DNA of 64,000 bases, taken from NCBI RefSeq assembly GCF_008727865.1, contig NZ_VTWU01000003.1:558001-622000 (forward strand). Reading direction: 5' to 3'. The position numbers and the translations under genes were made by a program. Shown here piece by piece: positions 37,652-46,493 of this stretch (the first letter of the stretch is position 1; each line of letters starts with the position of its first letter). This DNA is from Hymenobacter busanensis (GTDB lineage Bacteria > Bacteroidota > Bacteroidia > Cytophagales > Hymenobacteraceae). The notes beneath the pieces are model-generated. The model made no database searches. It was given only the letters and a program-made list of their open reading frames with translations, and was not told where the DNA came from.

Positions 37652-37830
37652 GCTACCTCAAGAAGATTCTCCCGTTGGCGCTGATGAGCGCCGCTCTGGG
37701 TGGGGGGTTAATGCCTGGGCTCCGGTTCCCCGAGCGCATCAACCACGAAGAGACAAACGAAGGCGCTGCCGAGCGCAACCGCAAGGCTGCTGCAAAACGA
37801 GCCCGCAAAGCCGCCAAGCGGAATGGCTAG
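37648..37830 (+). CDS. Hypothetical small basic phage protein
   Basis: Protein of 60 residues: a hydrophobic N-terminal segment (ILPLALMSAALGGGLMPGL) and a very basic tail (RNRKAAAKRARKAAKRNG). It could be a small membrane protein with a cytoplasmic basic tail. Overlaps both neighbours. Confidence 0.5.
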   Translation: MSYLKKILPLALMSAALGGGLMPGLRFPERINHEETNEGAAERNRKAAAKRARKAAKRNG

Positions 37831-38161
37831 CGCCCGCTTCAAGACCCTGCCGCCCAACTGCCGCATCGTCTCAGAGACGCCACGCCCCGCCACGCGCCCA
37901 CAGGTGCCGCCTGCTGCGACTTCGGCCGCCCAGACAGACAAGTTAGTGCCGGAACCGGCCGATGCTCCTGACGCGCCTAAAAAGCCCCGAATCGTCGCCA
38001 CTCCCGACCAAACCAAAGACGCCGCGCTGCGCCCCCGGTTCGCCCTGGCCAAATGGCCCGACTACGAGGGCCTGCGCTTCACCGCCCACGGCCTCACCAC
38101 CGCCCAAGCCGACACCCTGTGCCGCGCCGCCGAAGCCGCCGGTATTCTTCCCCAGTCCTAA
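37823..38161 (+). CDS. Hypothetical phage protein
   Basis: Protein of 112 residues, proline- and alanine-rich in the first two thirds, with an ordered end (WPDYEGLRFTAHGLTTAQAD). Overlaps the previous gene by 8 nt. No recognised family. Confidence 0.5.
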   Translation: MASARFKTLPPNCRIVSETPRPATRPQVPPAATSAAQTDKLVPEPADAPDAPKKPRIVATPDQTKDAALRPRFALAKWPDYEGLRFTAHGLTTAQADTLCRAAEAAGILPQS

Positions 38162-38171
38162 CCCCGAAGCC

Positions 38172-38468
38172 ATGAAACTGATGAAATTGACGCTTGAGTT
38201 TACCAGCGAGATTGAACTTGCCTACGACGAAGAGTCGCCCGAATTTCAAGAAGCCTTGGCCTCCTACCGCGAGTTGGCAACCGGCGACCCGGACACCACC
38301 GCACGGGAGATGGTGCAGCACGTGGCCCACCAACTGCGCGAATGGGGCGACCACCACCGCATCATTGAATGCGTCGGGTACGTCGGCTTGCTTGGCAGCC
38401 CGACCCCCGCAGAGAACTACAGCGGCATTCAGGTTGGCCCCGATTACGCTGAAAGATGGGCCCTGTAG
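38172..38468 (+). CDS. Hypothetical phage protein
   Basis: Protein of 98 residues (MKLMKLTLEFTSEIELAYDE ...), acidic, likely alpha/beta. It starts 10 bp after the previous stop. No recognised family. Confidence 0.5.
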   Translation: MKLMKLTLEFTSEIELAYDEESPEFQEALASYRELATGDPDTTAREMVQHVAHQLREWGDHHRIIECVGYVGLLGSPTPAENYSGIQVGPDYAERWAL

Positions 38469-38524
38469 CTCTAAAAACCAACCTTTTGCCCCTCCGCCGC
38501 GCCCGGTAGGCGCGAACCCCTGCG

Positions 38525-38785
38525 ATGAGCCAAGACATTCACATCAACCAAGTCATCGACCACATCCTGAAAGAGGCGGACCTGAGAACCTTGCAGGCCG
38601 GGCAATCAGGCGAATACGGCGACCGAGGCGCGACCGATTTGCGCACGGCGGTGGAGTACTACCGCTACGGATTTCAGGGTGTGTTGCCGCCGGCTTGGCG
38701 TAAGTATGCCGACCAAGTGGCGGCTGAAAACGACCCCGAACACGCCGAGTACCTGCGTCTAAAAGCCAAGTTTGAGCGCAAATGA
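38525..38785 (+). CDS. Hypothetical phage protein
   Basis: Protein of 86 residues, helical and charged (HILKEADLRTLQAGQSGEYG, LRLKAKFERK). Overlaps the next gene by 4 nt. No recognised family. Confidence 0.5.
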   Translation: MSQDIHINQVIDHILKEADLRTLQAGQSGEYGDRGATDLRTAVEYYRYGFQGVLPPAWRKYADQVAAENDPEHAEYLRLKAKFERK

Positions 38786-39210
38786 CCTCTAAACCGCCCT
38801 TCTCCACCCCCTCTGCCTTCCTGGGCACCCCCAATCTGGCCTCTTCCCCTGCTGTTCCGGCACCGACCCCGGCACGGGTGGTGGAGGGAGGGGGGCGGGT
38901 GGCGTTGCCTCGAAATGTGCCAACGCTCACCGTTTACCCTGATGGACGGGTAACACCCAGCAGCGAAGCCGTGGCCTTGTTTGGGCGCGACGCGGAAGGC
39001 ATTTGCTTCTACGAGCCGCCCAAGGTTCGCCCCGGGTGCACCCCGCAACTGTGGCAGGTCGGCGCCGGCGAATGCCACCTGTACCGCACGGCAGGCCACG
39101 GCGGGCACATTCAACTACGTGCCGCCGGCCAGTGCCCGCCCGCGGGCCGCTACCTCTTTACGCCGGTGCGCGACAACGCCGCCCGGTACGCCCTGGTGCC
39201 CATCGGATAA
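38782..39210 (+). CDS. Hypothetical phage protein
   Basis: Protein of 142 residues with a proline-rich, unordered first third and a beta-rich remainder (LYRTAGHGGHIQLRAAGQCP). No recognised family. Confidence 0.5.
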   Translation: MTSKPPFSTPSAFLGTPNLASSPAVPAPTPARVVEGGGRVALPRNVPTLTVYPDGRVTPSSEAVALFGRDAEGICFYEPPKVRPGCTPQLWQVGAGECHLYRTAGHGGHIQLRAAGQCPPAGRYLFTPVRDNAARYALVPIG

Positions 39211-39290
39211 GTTTTGCGGGGCCGTAGCACTATTTCCGCTTTCCGCCCGGCGTTCCTTCGTGTAGCCCCGTTCCCGCTACCCGAAAGCCC

Positions 39291-39830
39291 ATGCTCCGCC
39301 TCTACGCCAGCGCCACGCCGAGCGCCCAACCCTTCTACACCGGCCGCGAAACGCCCGCCTCGGCCTACGCCCTGGAACAGCGCCTGCAACGCGCCTACCG
39401 CCAGGCCCTCTTCGCCGCCGACCTCGACACGCTGCTGGTCGCCTGTTTTGGGGAAGGACTCCGGCGCAAGCAGGTACACGCCGCCGAAGAGCGCCTGCAG
39501 TACGAGGTACCCGAACTCATTGCCCGCATGGACGCCGACGAGCTGCCCGAAGCCGCCGCCGCCCTCGATGCGCTGCCGCTGGCTGACTTCGTGGGACACG
39601 TCCTGAAGCTGGAGCGCCACCTGCTGCAGCGCGAAGCCGAGCTGGCCACCGACCGCCCCGACGACAAAGGCCACTGCCGCGCCGCCGGCCTGGGCAAAGG
39701 GCAGCCCCGGCGGGTGAAGCTCACGCCCGCCAAGCCCGAGCCGGTGCACGAGTTGCCCAAGCCCATCCTGCGCACCCAGCGCCGGAAGGCCCGCTACACC
39801 GACCCCGCCCAGCTGGCGTTGTGGCCCTAG
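39291..39830 (+). CDS. Hypothetical phage protein before terminase
   Basis: Protein of 179 residues, mostly helical (LEQRLQRAYRQALFAADLDT), with a basic C terminus (LRTQRRKARYTD). Upstream is a CTTTCCGCC box (39239) without the matching TTTG, possibly a decayed late promoter. No recognised family. Confidence 0.55.
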   Translation: MLRLYASATPSAQPFYTGRETPASAYALEQRLQRAYRQALFAADLDTLLVACFGEGLRRKQVHAAEERLQYEVPELIARMDADELPEAAAALDALPLADFVGHVLKLERHLLQREAELATDRPDDKGHCRAAGLGKGQPRRVKLTPAKPEPVHELPKPILRTQRRKARYTDPAQLALWP

Positions 39831-39831
39831 G

Positions 39832-39863
39832 CTTTCGGCCGACGCATGCCCCTCAGACCTTTG
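39832..39863 (+). promoter_or_regulatory. Late promoter-like element P1
   Basis: CTTTC (39832-39836) and CTTTG (39859-39863), starts 27 nt apart; extended left box gctttcggcc. Lies 8 nt before the terminase small subunit start. First of seven elements with the same spacing. Confidence 0.7.
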
Positions 39864-39871
39864 ATAGCGCC

Positions 39872-40633
39872 ATGAGTATTGAAGCGGACGACGCAGTAGA
39901 CGAGCAAGGGTTTACCACCAAGCAGCAACGGTTTGTGGAAGAGTACTGCGTGGACGGCAACGCCACCCAAGCGGCAAAACGCGCCGGCTACTCCCCATCG
40001 ACGGCGTATTCTATCGGGTCGGAGAACCTGAAGAAACCTGAGATTAAGGCTGCCATTGCCGAGCGGCTTGCCTCGCTCGCGCTGGGCCCGGCGGAGGTAA
40101 CCAAAATGACTTCCGAAATAGCGCAGTCGCGGCTCAATGACTACATGGTTATTCGGGAGGTGCAAGGCTATGAGCAAGTAGAACAGTATGTCACGGTACT
40201 CATCAGCCACGCCCGCAACGAGATCAAGCACCTAGAGGCCTTCATTGGGCGCAACAAGCTCACCAAGGAAAGTCGCAAGCCCTTTGATGAGAAGATAGCG
40301 GCGCTATACGAGAAGATAGCCGAATACGAATTTGAGGTAGACAAGTGGGGGGATGATGTTACCCGGCTGGTGCCCGGCCGCCCTGTTGTGCGCCGGGTTG
40401 CCGAACTGGACTTGGTTGCCCTGGCAGAAGCCAAAGATGGCGGCCGTATCAAATCCTTCAAGCACACGAAAGAGGGCGTTGTTGTCGAGACCTACGCCGC
40501 CGATGCCGCGCTGGATAAGCTGGCCCGCATGCACGGCCTCTACGAGAAGGACAACAAGCAACTGCAGCCGCAGCGCGTCGTGCGTCGCATCGGCGGCAAA
40601 TCGCCCGTAGCACCGGATGGAACGGGAGCTTGA
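39872..40633 (+). CDS. terS: Terminase small subunit
   Basis: Protein of 253 residues. The N terminus (FTTKQQRFVEEYCVDGNATQ, AAKRAGYSPSTAYSIGSENL, KPEIKAAIAERLA) is the DNA-binding helix-turn-helix of Terminase_2 small subunits. A helical middle supports ring formation. It recognises the packaging site and recruits the large subunit, whose gene it overlaps by 17 nt. Confidence 0.88.
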   Translation: MSIEADDAVDEQGFTTKQQRFVEEYCVDGNATQAAKRAGYSPSTAYSIGSENLKKPEIKAAIAERLASLALGPAEVTKMTSEIAQSRLNDYMVIREVQGYEQVEQYVTVLISHARNEIKHLEAFIGRNKLTKESRKPFDEKIAALYEKIAEYEFEVDKWGDDVTRLVPGRPVVRRVAELDLVALAEAKDGGRIKSFKHTKEGVVVETYAADAALDKLARMHGLYEKDNKQLQPQRVVRRIGGKSPVAPDGTGA

Positions 40634-42089
40634 GTTGGAAATACTGCCGGACGCGGTAAACGAGCGGTTCTTTCCCCTGTTCGATAACTACGACCGGTAC
40701 CTGCTGCTGTGGGGCGGTCGTGACAGCAGCAAAAGCGACTTCGTGGCCCTGAAGCTGTTGCTCGACTGCCTGACGCTGCCCTACTTCAAGTGCATTATGG
40801 CCCGCAAGATTGGCGACACGGTAGCCGATAGCCAATGGGCCACGCTCAAGGCCGTAGCCGAACGGGAAGGCATAGACGATCTGTTTACGTGGGGCATCAG
40901 TCCCTGCGTGATTCGCTGCAAGGGCAGCAAAAACCTCTTCGTGGCCCGCGGGCTCGACAACCCCAAGAAGGTGAAGTCGACCAAGGACCCGACGCATGCG
41001 TGGTACGAAGAGGCCAACGAAATCAGCGAAGACGACCACGACATTGTGGGCACCACCTTGCGCACCTCGCACGCCGGGGCAGTGATCCAGGAGGTGTTCA
41101 CCTTCAACCCTGACCACCAAGAAGACTACAAGAGCTTCTGGATCTGGAAGAAGTTCTTCGACGCGACGGGCCACGCCAACGACACCAGCTTTGCGGGCAG
41201 CATCGACGTGGAAGTGGACGACGAGGTGGTGCGCCGCCCGTTTACGGTGCTGCATTCCAGCATCCGCGACAACCGATGGGCGCCCAAGGAGCGGGTGGCC
41301 CAATACAAGGGCTACGAATTCACCAATCCGTACCGGTACCGCGTCTGGTACTTGGGCCTGTGGGCCAAGAAGGAAACCGGCAACGAGTTCTACCCGCGCT
41401 TCAGCCGGGCCACCCACGTAAAACCCACGGACTACGTACCGGGCGTCAACATCCTGCAATCGTGGGACGCCAACAGCCTGCCGTACTGCGCCATGCTCTG
41501 CGCCCAAGCCCTCGACACGCGCAGCCAGGGCGGGAAGCTGCAGCTGCGCGTGTTTCGGGAATACGCGCTGCGCAGCCCCAACAGCGGCATTCGCAACACG
41601 GGCCGGCAGTTCCTGTTGGACCGGCAGGCGCAGGGGTGGCAGCAGAGCAGCGTGTACTTGACGGGCGATGCTTCGCTGCGCAACCGCAAGGTGGGGGAGG
41701 AACGCGAAAGCAACTTTCAGGACGTGCAATCGGCCCTGATGGGCTTCGAAACCGTCGATGGCAACCGCATCCCGGGGGCCTTGCACGGCGATTCGGCCGA
41801 CCTCTGGCTACGGCGCAACCCCAACGTGGACCGCCGCCGCGACTTCATCAACTACTTGCTCGCAGGAGGCTTGCACAACGTAGAGGTGCAGATTGATCCG
41901 GCGTGCACCGAACTCATTGCCGATTTGGAGCTGACCCAGAAGGGCATCGACGGCAAGCTGAAGGAGAAGTACCACGACAAGGTGCTGGGCGCGACCTACG
42001 AGATACGCGGCCACTTCAGCGACGTGTTCGACTACTGGCTGTGCACGGTGTTGGCCGGCCAGTACGAAGCGTTCAAAGACGGGCGGTAG
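40617..42089 (+). CDS. terL: Terminase large subunit (PBSX/Terminase_3-like)
   Basis: Protein of 490 residues. ATPase domain: Walker A-type GGRDSSKS (residues 33-40), ARKIGDTVADSQW, Walker B HAWYEEANEI, and coupling motif FTFNPDHQEDY. Nuclease domain acidic residues are seen in LQSWDANSLPY, YLTGDASLRN and FDYWLCTV. It powers DNA packaging and cuts the concatemer. It starts within the end of terS. Confidence 0.92.
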   Translation: MERELELEILPDAVNERFFPLFDNYDRYLLLWGGRDSSKSDFVALKLLLDCLTLPYFKCIMARKIGDTVADSQWATLKAVAEREGIDDLFTWGISPCVIRCKGSKNLFVARGLDNPKKVKSTKDPTHAWYEEANEISEDDHDIVGTTLRTSHAGAVIQEVFTFNPDHQEDYKSFWIWKKFFDATGHANDTSFAGSIDVEVDDEVVRRPFTVLHSSIRDNRWAPKERVAQYKGYEFTNPYRYRVWYLGLWAKKETGNEFYPRFSRATHVKPTDYVPGVNILQSWDANSLPYCAMLCAQALDTRSQGGKLQLRVFREYALRSPNSGIRNTGRQFLLDRQAQGWQQSSVYLTGDASLRNRKVGEERESNFQDVQSALMGFETVDGNRIPGALHGDSADLWLRRNPNVDRRRDFINYLLAGGLHNVEVQIDPACTELIADLELTQKGIDGKLKEKYHDKVLGATYEIRGHFSDVFDYWLCTVLAGQYEAFKDGR

Positions 42090-42109
42090 CCCCGGGGTAT
42101 ATTGGCCCC

Positions 42110-42277
42110 ATGAACCTGCATTACCTGATTACCTATTGCTACCGGTGGCAACGAGCCACAGAAGAAGATCTATTGATTCCGGCCCCAGACCGCGCCACGG
42201 CTCTTCGGGCTTTTCGAAGCAGGTTTCCGCGTGGTTCGGGCGTGCTGGTTAAACGCGTGGAAGCGGTCTACAAATAA
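42110..42277 (+). CDS. Small hypothetical protein between terL and portal
   Basis: Protein of 55 residues (MNLHYLITYCYRWQRATEED ...), basic at its end. It starts 20 bp after terL. No recognised family. Confidence 0.5.
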   Translation: MNLHYLITYCYRWQRATEEDLLIPAPDRATALRAFRSRFPRGSGVLVKRVEAVYK

Positions 42278-42284
42278 GCACAGC

Positions 42285-42316
42285 CTTTCCGCCGAACCCC
42301 GCCCGCGGTTGCTTTG
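42285..42316 (+). promoter_or_regulatory. Late promoter-like element P2
   Basis: CTTTC (42285-42289), extended cctttccgcc, and CTTTG (42312-42316), 27 nt start to start. Lies 33 nt before the portal gene. Confidence 0.7.
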
Positions 42317-42349
42317 TCGTGCGGCCTTGCCACGCGGCCGCGCCTGCTT

Positions 42350-44191
42350 ATGAACGTAGAACAAGCCCGCGCCCGCGTCGAACCGCTGATTCTGACCGGC
42401 GGCACCCATCCCGACTACGCCCACTGCGTAGCGCACGCCGCGCGCAACCGCAAGTTCGCCACGGGCAACATCGCCTCGCTGCTCCGCCGCTACGTCAGCC
42501 GCGAGTCCGAAGCCGAGTTTGCCGTGCGCCAGGCGCTGACCATCAGCACCGCCCCGGCCGTGTGGAAGGAGCTGAGCACCCCGTTTCAGCAGGTCAGCCG
42601 CCTGAAGGGCAGCAACGTGGAACGCCGGTTCGACTACCCGGCCGACCTCTCCGACGACGAGCGCACCCGCCGCACGGCCATCCTGCTCTCGGCGGTCGAT
42701 CAGTACTACGCCAACCGGCCCATTGAGGACTATTTGGCCGAGCACGTCGTGCAGTCGGAAGCCATGACGGACCCGAACGCGTGGCTGCTCACGGAGTTTC
42801 TGCCTTTCGACTTCCGCACCGAGCGCGCCCGGCCCTACCCGGTGCTCATGCCCTGCGAGGCCGCCGTGGACTTCGCCCGCGTGGCCGGGGTGGTGGAGTA
42901 CGTCACGTTCCGCCTCGACGTGAGCGTGGACGGCATTACCGGCTCGCGCTACACCTGCTACCTCGACAACGAAAGCATCGACTACTGGCCCGTGCTCACC
43001 GTGGGCGGCGCCCAAGTATCCACGCTGCCCGCCGGCCGGCCCGCCGATGGGGTCTTGCGCAGCGAGCAGGGCACGCAGGTATGGGAGTACCGGGTGTTGC
43101 GCCACAATGCCGGCCGGGTGCCCGCGGCCCCCATCGGCTACGTGCCCGACCCCGAAACCCAGCGCCGCACCTTCGTGAGCCCCTTGCACCCGGCCCTGTG
43201 CTTCCTGGAAAAGGAACTCAAGACCGGCTCGGAGTTCGACGTGGTCATGGCCAAGGTCATGCACCCGCACAAAACCCAGTACGTGCCTGCCTGCCCGGGC
43301 GACGTGGCCCACCAGCAGGCCTGCATCAACGGCCGCAACCCCACGACCCAGGACACCTGCACCGTCTGCCACGGCTCCGGCCAAAGCCCCATTGCCACTT
43401 CGGCACTCGACGTGAACACGTTCCCGCTGCCCAAGGACATGGCCGACCTGAAGTTCAAGCTCTCGGAGATGGTGCACTTCAGCTCGCCCGACATCGGCAT
43501 TCCCAAGTTCCAGATGGAATACGCCGAGTACCTGGTGAAGCGGGCGCAGCGGACCTTGTTCAACACCGAAACGCTCTCGCAGGTCACCGTCGCCCGCACC
43601 GCCACCGAGCGGCTGGCCGAAGCCGACCAGAAGAACACGGCGCTCATGCCCTTGGCCGAATGCCTCTCGCGCCTCTACGTGCACGCGGCCACCGTCTCGG
43701 CGGCCTACGTCGACGTGGCGCAAGGCTTGTCGGTGGTGTACGAGTACCCCAAGGACCTGATTCCCCCGAGCCTGCAGGACCTCGAAGCCGCGTTTGGCGA
43801 GGCCCAGAAAGCCGGGCTCGACACCATGTACCTGGAGCAGAAGTACCGCGACATCATCCGCCGCAAGTTTGCCGACAACCCCGAAGAGCGGCGCAAGATG
43901 GAGGTCAAGCTACGGTTCGTACCATTCGTGGGTGGGTCGGATGCCTACGTGCTCCAACTGGCCGCCTTGGGCTACATCACAGCCGAAGAACGCGTACTAC
44001 GCACCCACCAGGACAGCATTTTCTACCGACTCGAAACCACCAACCCCAACTTCTACGACCTGGCCCCCGCCGCGCAGCAGCAGTTGGTCGACGCCGAAGT
44101 GGCCGCGCTGCTGGCGAAGCTGCCCAGCGCTACGGGGTCGGGCACGTTCCCCCGCGTAACCTTTAACCCGCCCGCCGCGGCAACCGCCTAA
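42350..44191 (+). CDS. Portal protein with inserted zinc-ribbon-like motif
   Basis: Protein of 613 residues in the position of the portal, between terminase and the MuF-like protein. Middle and end are portal-like: LKFKLSEMVHFSSPDIGIPK, YLVKRAQRTLFNTETLSQVT, RLAEADQKNTALMPLAECLS. Cys315, Cys325, Cys337 and Cys340 (C-x9-C-x11-C-x2-C, ending TCTVCHGSG like DnaJ zinc centres) suggest a small metal-binding insert. The portal forms the dodecameric ring through which DNA enters the head. The call rests on position, size and motifs rather than on a strict signature. Confidence 0.75.
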   Translation: MNVEQARARVEPLILTGGTHPDYAHCVAHAARNRKFATGNIASLLRRYVSRESEAEFAVRQALTISTAPAVWKELSTPFQQVSRLKGSNVERRFDYPADLSDDERTRRTAILLSAVDQYYANRPIEDYLAEHVVQSEAMTDPNAWLLTEFLPFDFRTERARPYPVLMPCEAAVDFARVAGVVEYVTFRLDVSVDGITGSRYTCYLDNESIDYWPVLTVGGAQVSTLPAGRPADGVLRSEQGTQVWEYRVLRHNAGRVPAAPIGYVPDPETQRRTFVSPLHPALCFLEKELKTGSEFDVVMAKVMHPHKTQYVPACPGDVAHQQACINGRNPTTQDTCTVCHGSGQSPIATSALDVNTFPLPKDMADLKFKLSEMVHFSSPDIGIPKFQMEYAEYLVKRAQRTLFNTETLSQVTVARTATERLAEADQKNTALMPLAECLSRLYVHAATVSAAYVDVAQGLSVVYEYPKDLIPPSLQDLEAAFGEAQKAGLDTMYLEQKYRDIIRRKFADNPEERRKMEVKLRFVPFVGGSDAYVLQLAALGYITAEERVLRTHQDSIFYRLETTNPNFYDLAPAAQQQLVDAEVAALLAKLPSATGSGTFPRVTFNPPAAATA

Positions 44192-44397
44192 TGACCACAC
44201 CCCGACGCAAGCCCGAGCAATGGCTGGGCACGAGTGCCCAATACAAGCGCCTGCAACGCCGCGGCGTCTTGGTCCCCGGCTCGCTCAATGCCGCCGATGG
44301 GTCGGTGGGCGTTGCCACGGCCGCCGGCCCGGTTGTCTGCCGCCTCAACGAGTTCATCGTAGCCGAAGCCACCGGCTACAGCGTAGCGCCCGCGTAA
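44191..44397 (+). CDS. Small hypothetical protein after portal
   Basis: Protein of 68 residues (MTTPRRKPEQWLGTSAQYKR ...), basic. It overlaps the portal stop by 1 nt and abuts the MuF-like gene. Likely a small head or connector factor; no recognised family. Confidence 0.6.
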   Translation: MTTPRRKPEQWLGTSAQYKRLQRRGVLVPGSLNAADGSVGVATAAGPVVCRLNEFIVAEATGYSVAPA

Positions 44398-45300
44398 ATG
44401 AGCCCCGAAGAAGCCGCCCGCCAACGCCTCGCCGCCATTCAGTCGTTGGAAGACGAGCTGGCCGGGCATTTGTCGGCTATCCAACGGCGCCTGTACGAAG
44501 GGCTGCTGCTGCGCCTGCAAGACACGCTCGACAAGCCCGAGCTGCTACCGGGCCTGCTGGCGGAGTTCACCCAGTCGGTGTACCTGCCCTTCGTGGCCTA
44601 CTACGGGCAAAGCGTGCTCACGCTCGCCGGGCTGCAAATCCGCTACTTCTCCGCCGTCGACGGCTCGACCAACTACGCCGCCCTCCGCCGCCCGTTAGAA
44701 GCCTACCTGCGGCAGTCGTTCGGCATCGATGCCGCTGGCAACCTGACGCCGGCCGGCTACTTGGCCACGTTCGTGGGCGACACCTCCGCCCAACGCGCGC
44801 TGCTCCAGTACGCCTACCGCTCCCAAGCCGCCGGGGTAGGGCTGCGGGAGTACCAGCAGGGCTTGAGCGACCTGGTGCAGGGTTCCAGCGACAAACCCAC
44901 CCAGGGCCTCTACCACCAGTTGCACCGCGACGCGCCCGACACCTACCAGCGCGCCGACCGGGCCCTGCAAGGACTCGCGGCCGAGGAACTGCAGTTGCAG
45001 GCGGCCTTGTACCAGGGCGGGCTCATCGACAGCAGCCGCCCGTTCTGCGTGGCGCGCAACGGCAAGGTGTTTCTGCGGGAGGAAATAGCGCGTTTCGGCA
45101 CGGCGAAGGATACCTACGGGGGCTACAGCAACAAGAAAGCGGGGGAGTTCCACGGCAAGAACGCCGACTACAACCCGCTCACCGATGCCGGCGGCCACAA
45201 CTGCCGCCACGGGTACCACTTCATTCCCAACAGCGTGGCCATGCGCCTGCGGCCGGAATTGAAAGAAGACGGGAAAGGAGTACTCTATATCGGGGAATAG
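44398..45300 (+). CDS. MuF/SPP1 gp7-like head morphogenesis protein
   Basis: Protein of 300 residues. Helical N-terminal two thirds; C-terminal part RPFCVARNGKVFLREEI and GGHNCRHGYHFIP carry the Cys/His pattern of phage Mu gpF-like minor head proteins. These associate with the portal and enter the procapsid in a few copies. Position right after the portal agrees. Confidence 0.78.
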   Translation: MSPEEAARQRLAAIQSLEDELAGHLSAIQRRLYEGLLLRLQDTLDKPELLPGLLAEFTQSVYLPFVAYYGQSVLTLAGLQIRYFSAVDGSTNYAALRRPLEAYLRQSFGIDAAGNLTPAGYLATFVGDTSAQRALLQYAYRSQAAGVGLREYQQGLSDLVQGSSDKPTQGLYHQLHRDAPDTYQRADRALQGLAAEELQLQAALYQGGLIDSSRPFCVARNGKVFLREEIARFGTAKDTYGGYSNKKAGEFHGKNADYNPLTDAGGHNCRHGYHFIPNSVAMRLRPELKEDGKGVLYIGE

Positions 45301-45335
45301 TGGTAGGTTGGGGCTTCACTTAACCGCTGCTATCA

Positions 45336-45629
45336 ATGGCAAACGAACAAACTCCATTACCAGAAAACGAAGTGGTTGCTATCAGCATGTCACAGGCTGA
45401 ACACATGCTTGCCTCCATGCTTGTGCTTGATCGAATCGAACAGCGCGTCAAGCAGCAGCACGAAATGTTGTTGCTGATTCTCTCTAAGGTCGCCCCGGGC
45501 GAGTACAAAGAGGAGGATTACGACTTAAAGGGCGGTGGTGATGGCGCCCTAGTGGCCTTGAAAGGAATTGAAGCTGACATTCAGTTCACCAAGCAACTCC
45601 TTGGCATGGGCAAAGCCACCGGCAAGTAG
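45336..45629 (+). CDS. Hypothetical phage protein
   Basis: Protein of 97 residues, helical and acidic (SMSQAEHMLASMLVLDRIEQ). Followed 21 bp later by a strong terminator, so it closes the portal unit. No recognised family. Confidence 0.55.
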   Translation: MANEQTPLPENEVVAISMSQAEHMLASMLVLDRIEQRVKQQHEMLLLILSKVAPGEYKEEDYDLKGGGDGALVALKGIEADIQFTKQLLGMGKATGK

Positions 45630-45650
45630 GCTCAAGCACATCCACACCGA

Positions 45651-45680
45651 AGCCCCGCCCGAACACGGCGGGGCTTTTTG
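45651..45680 (+). terminator. Rho-independent terminator
   Basis: Stem agccccgcc / ggcggggct followed by ttttt. It ends the portal unit, 175 bp before late element P3. Confidence 0.85.
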
Positions 45681-45681
45681 T

Positions 45682-45840
45682 TTACATCCGGCTCACCGTG
45701 CGCAGCCGCCGGTTGAAGCCGCTGACCACATACGGGCCCACCGTGGCTACCACGAAGCCGCTCGGCGCCAGCTGCAACAGGTGTCGCCGCAGCCACAGGC
45801 GAATCAGGCGGGAGCCGTAGGGGTGCTTGGGAGTGGGCAT
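45682..45840 (-). CDS. Possible small minus-strand gene in the late region
   Basis: Frame of 52 codons (MPTPKHPYGSRLIRLWLRRH ...), very basic, with a hydrophobic middle (LAPSGFVVATVGPYVVSGF). Just before its ATG, on the minus strand, is TACCTTTG (plus 45851-45844), a perfect TAnnTTTG match, which would make a nearly leaderless message; no good -33 box is seen. It fills a gap that otherwise holds no gene. It could be a chance frame. Confidence 0.35.
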   Translation of the reverse strand: MPTPKHPYGSRLIRLWLRRHLLQLAPSGFVVATVGPYVVSGFNRRLRTVSRM

Positions 45841-45854
45841 GCCCAAAGGTAGGG

Positions 45855-45886
45855 CTTTCGGGTAGCGCATCGGGCGGCGTGGTTTG
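45855..45886 (+). promoter_or_regulatory. Late promoter-like element P3
   Basis: CTTTC (45855-45859), extended gctttcgggt, and GTTTG (45882-45886), 27 nt start to start, within ggcgtggtttg. Lies 40 nt before the gene at 45927, after the terminator at 45651. Confidence 0.7.
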
Positions 45887-45926
45887 AGTCCACAAGCAAG
45901 TGGTTCTCACCCAACGCCTCCCTGTT

Positions 45927-46256
45927 ATGTCCAAAACCCCATCCCGCCCGGGCCTCTCCAACAAGAGTGAGGCCGAGCTGCGCGCCATCCACCTCGAAGA
46001 GGTCGGCTCTGAAGCCGCGCCCGAACTCGACACCCGCGAGAAGCTAACGGAAGCCATCAAGGCCCACCGCGACGCCAACCCGGTTGGCACCGAAGAAACC
46101 GCCGCCCCTGCTGCCAAAGGCCGCGAGGCCCTGGTGAGCAAACGCCACAAGGAAACCGGCCTGGTGCAAGAGTTGCCCCAAGCAACCTGGGACCTGATCG
46201 GCAAGGAGGTGGAGCAATACGAGTCGGTGGTAAGCAAACCCTCTGACCTCAAGTAG
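45927..46256 (+). CDS. Hypothetical phage protein of the capsid unit
   Basis: Protein of 109 residues (MSKTPSRPGLSNKSEAELRA ...), acidic and helical. First gene of the unit that leads to scaffold and capsid. No recognised family. Confidence 0.6.
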   Translation: MSKTPSRPGLSNKSEAELRAIHLEEVGSEAAPELDTREKLTEAIKAHRDANPVGTEETAAPAAKGREALVSKRHKETGLVQELPQATWDLIGKEVEQYESVVSKPSDLK

Positions 46257-46257
46257 C

Positions 46258-46470
46258 ATGGCAACGAAACGCTACAAGCTCCAACTGGGCCAAGCCCCGG
46301 CGGAAACGGTCGGGCAAGAAGTAATCGACGCCCTCAAGCAAAACCGCACCCTACACAAGTACGACGTGACGGAGTTGCCCGCTGAGAAAGAGGCCGCCAA
46401 GCCCTCGGACTTGCGCCCCGAATCGGGCGAAGGGGAAAAATCAGCCAAGAAAAACACACCCGCGGCTTAA
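46258..46470 (+). CDS. Small hypothetical phage protein
   Basis: Protein of 70 residues (MATKRYKLQLGQAPAETVGQ ...), charged, with an unordered, Lys/Glu-rich end. It starts 1 bp after the previous stop. Possibly a head accessory protein. Confidence 0.6.
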   Translation: MATKRYKLQLGQAPAETVGQEVIDALKQNRTLHKYDVTELPAEKEAAKPSDLRPESGEGEKSAKKNTPAA

Positions 46471-46493
46471 CGCCGCACAACACCTATCCAGCA

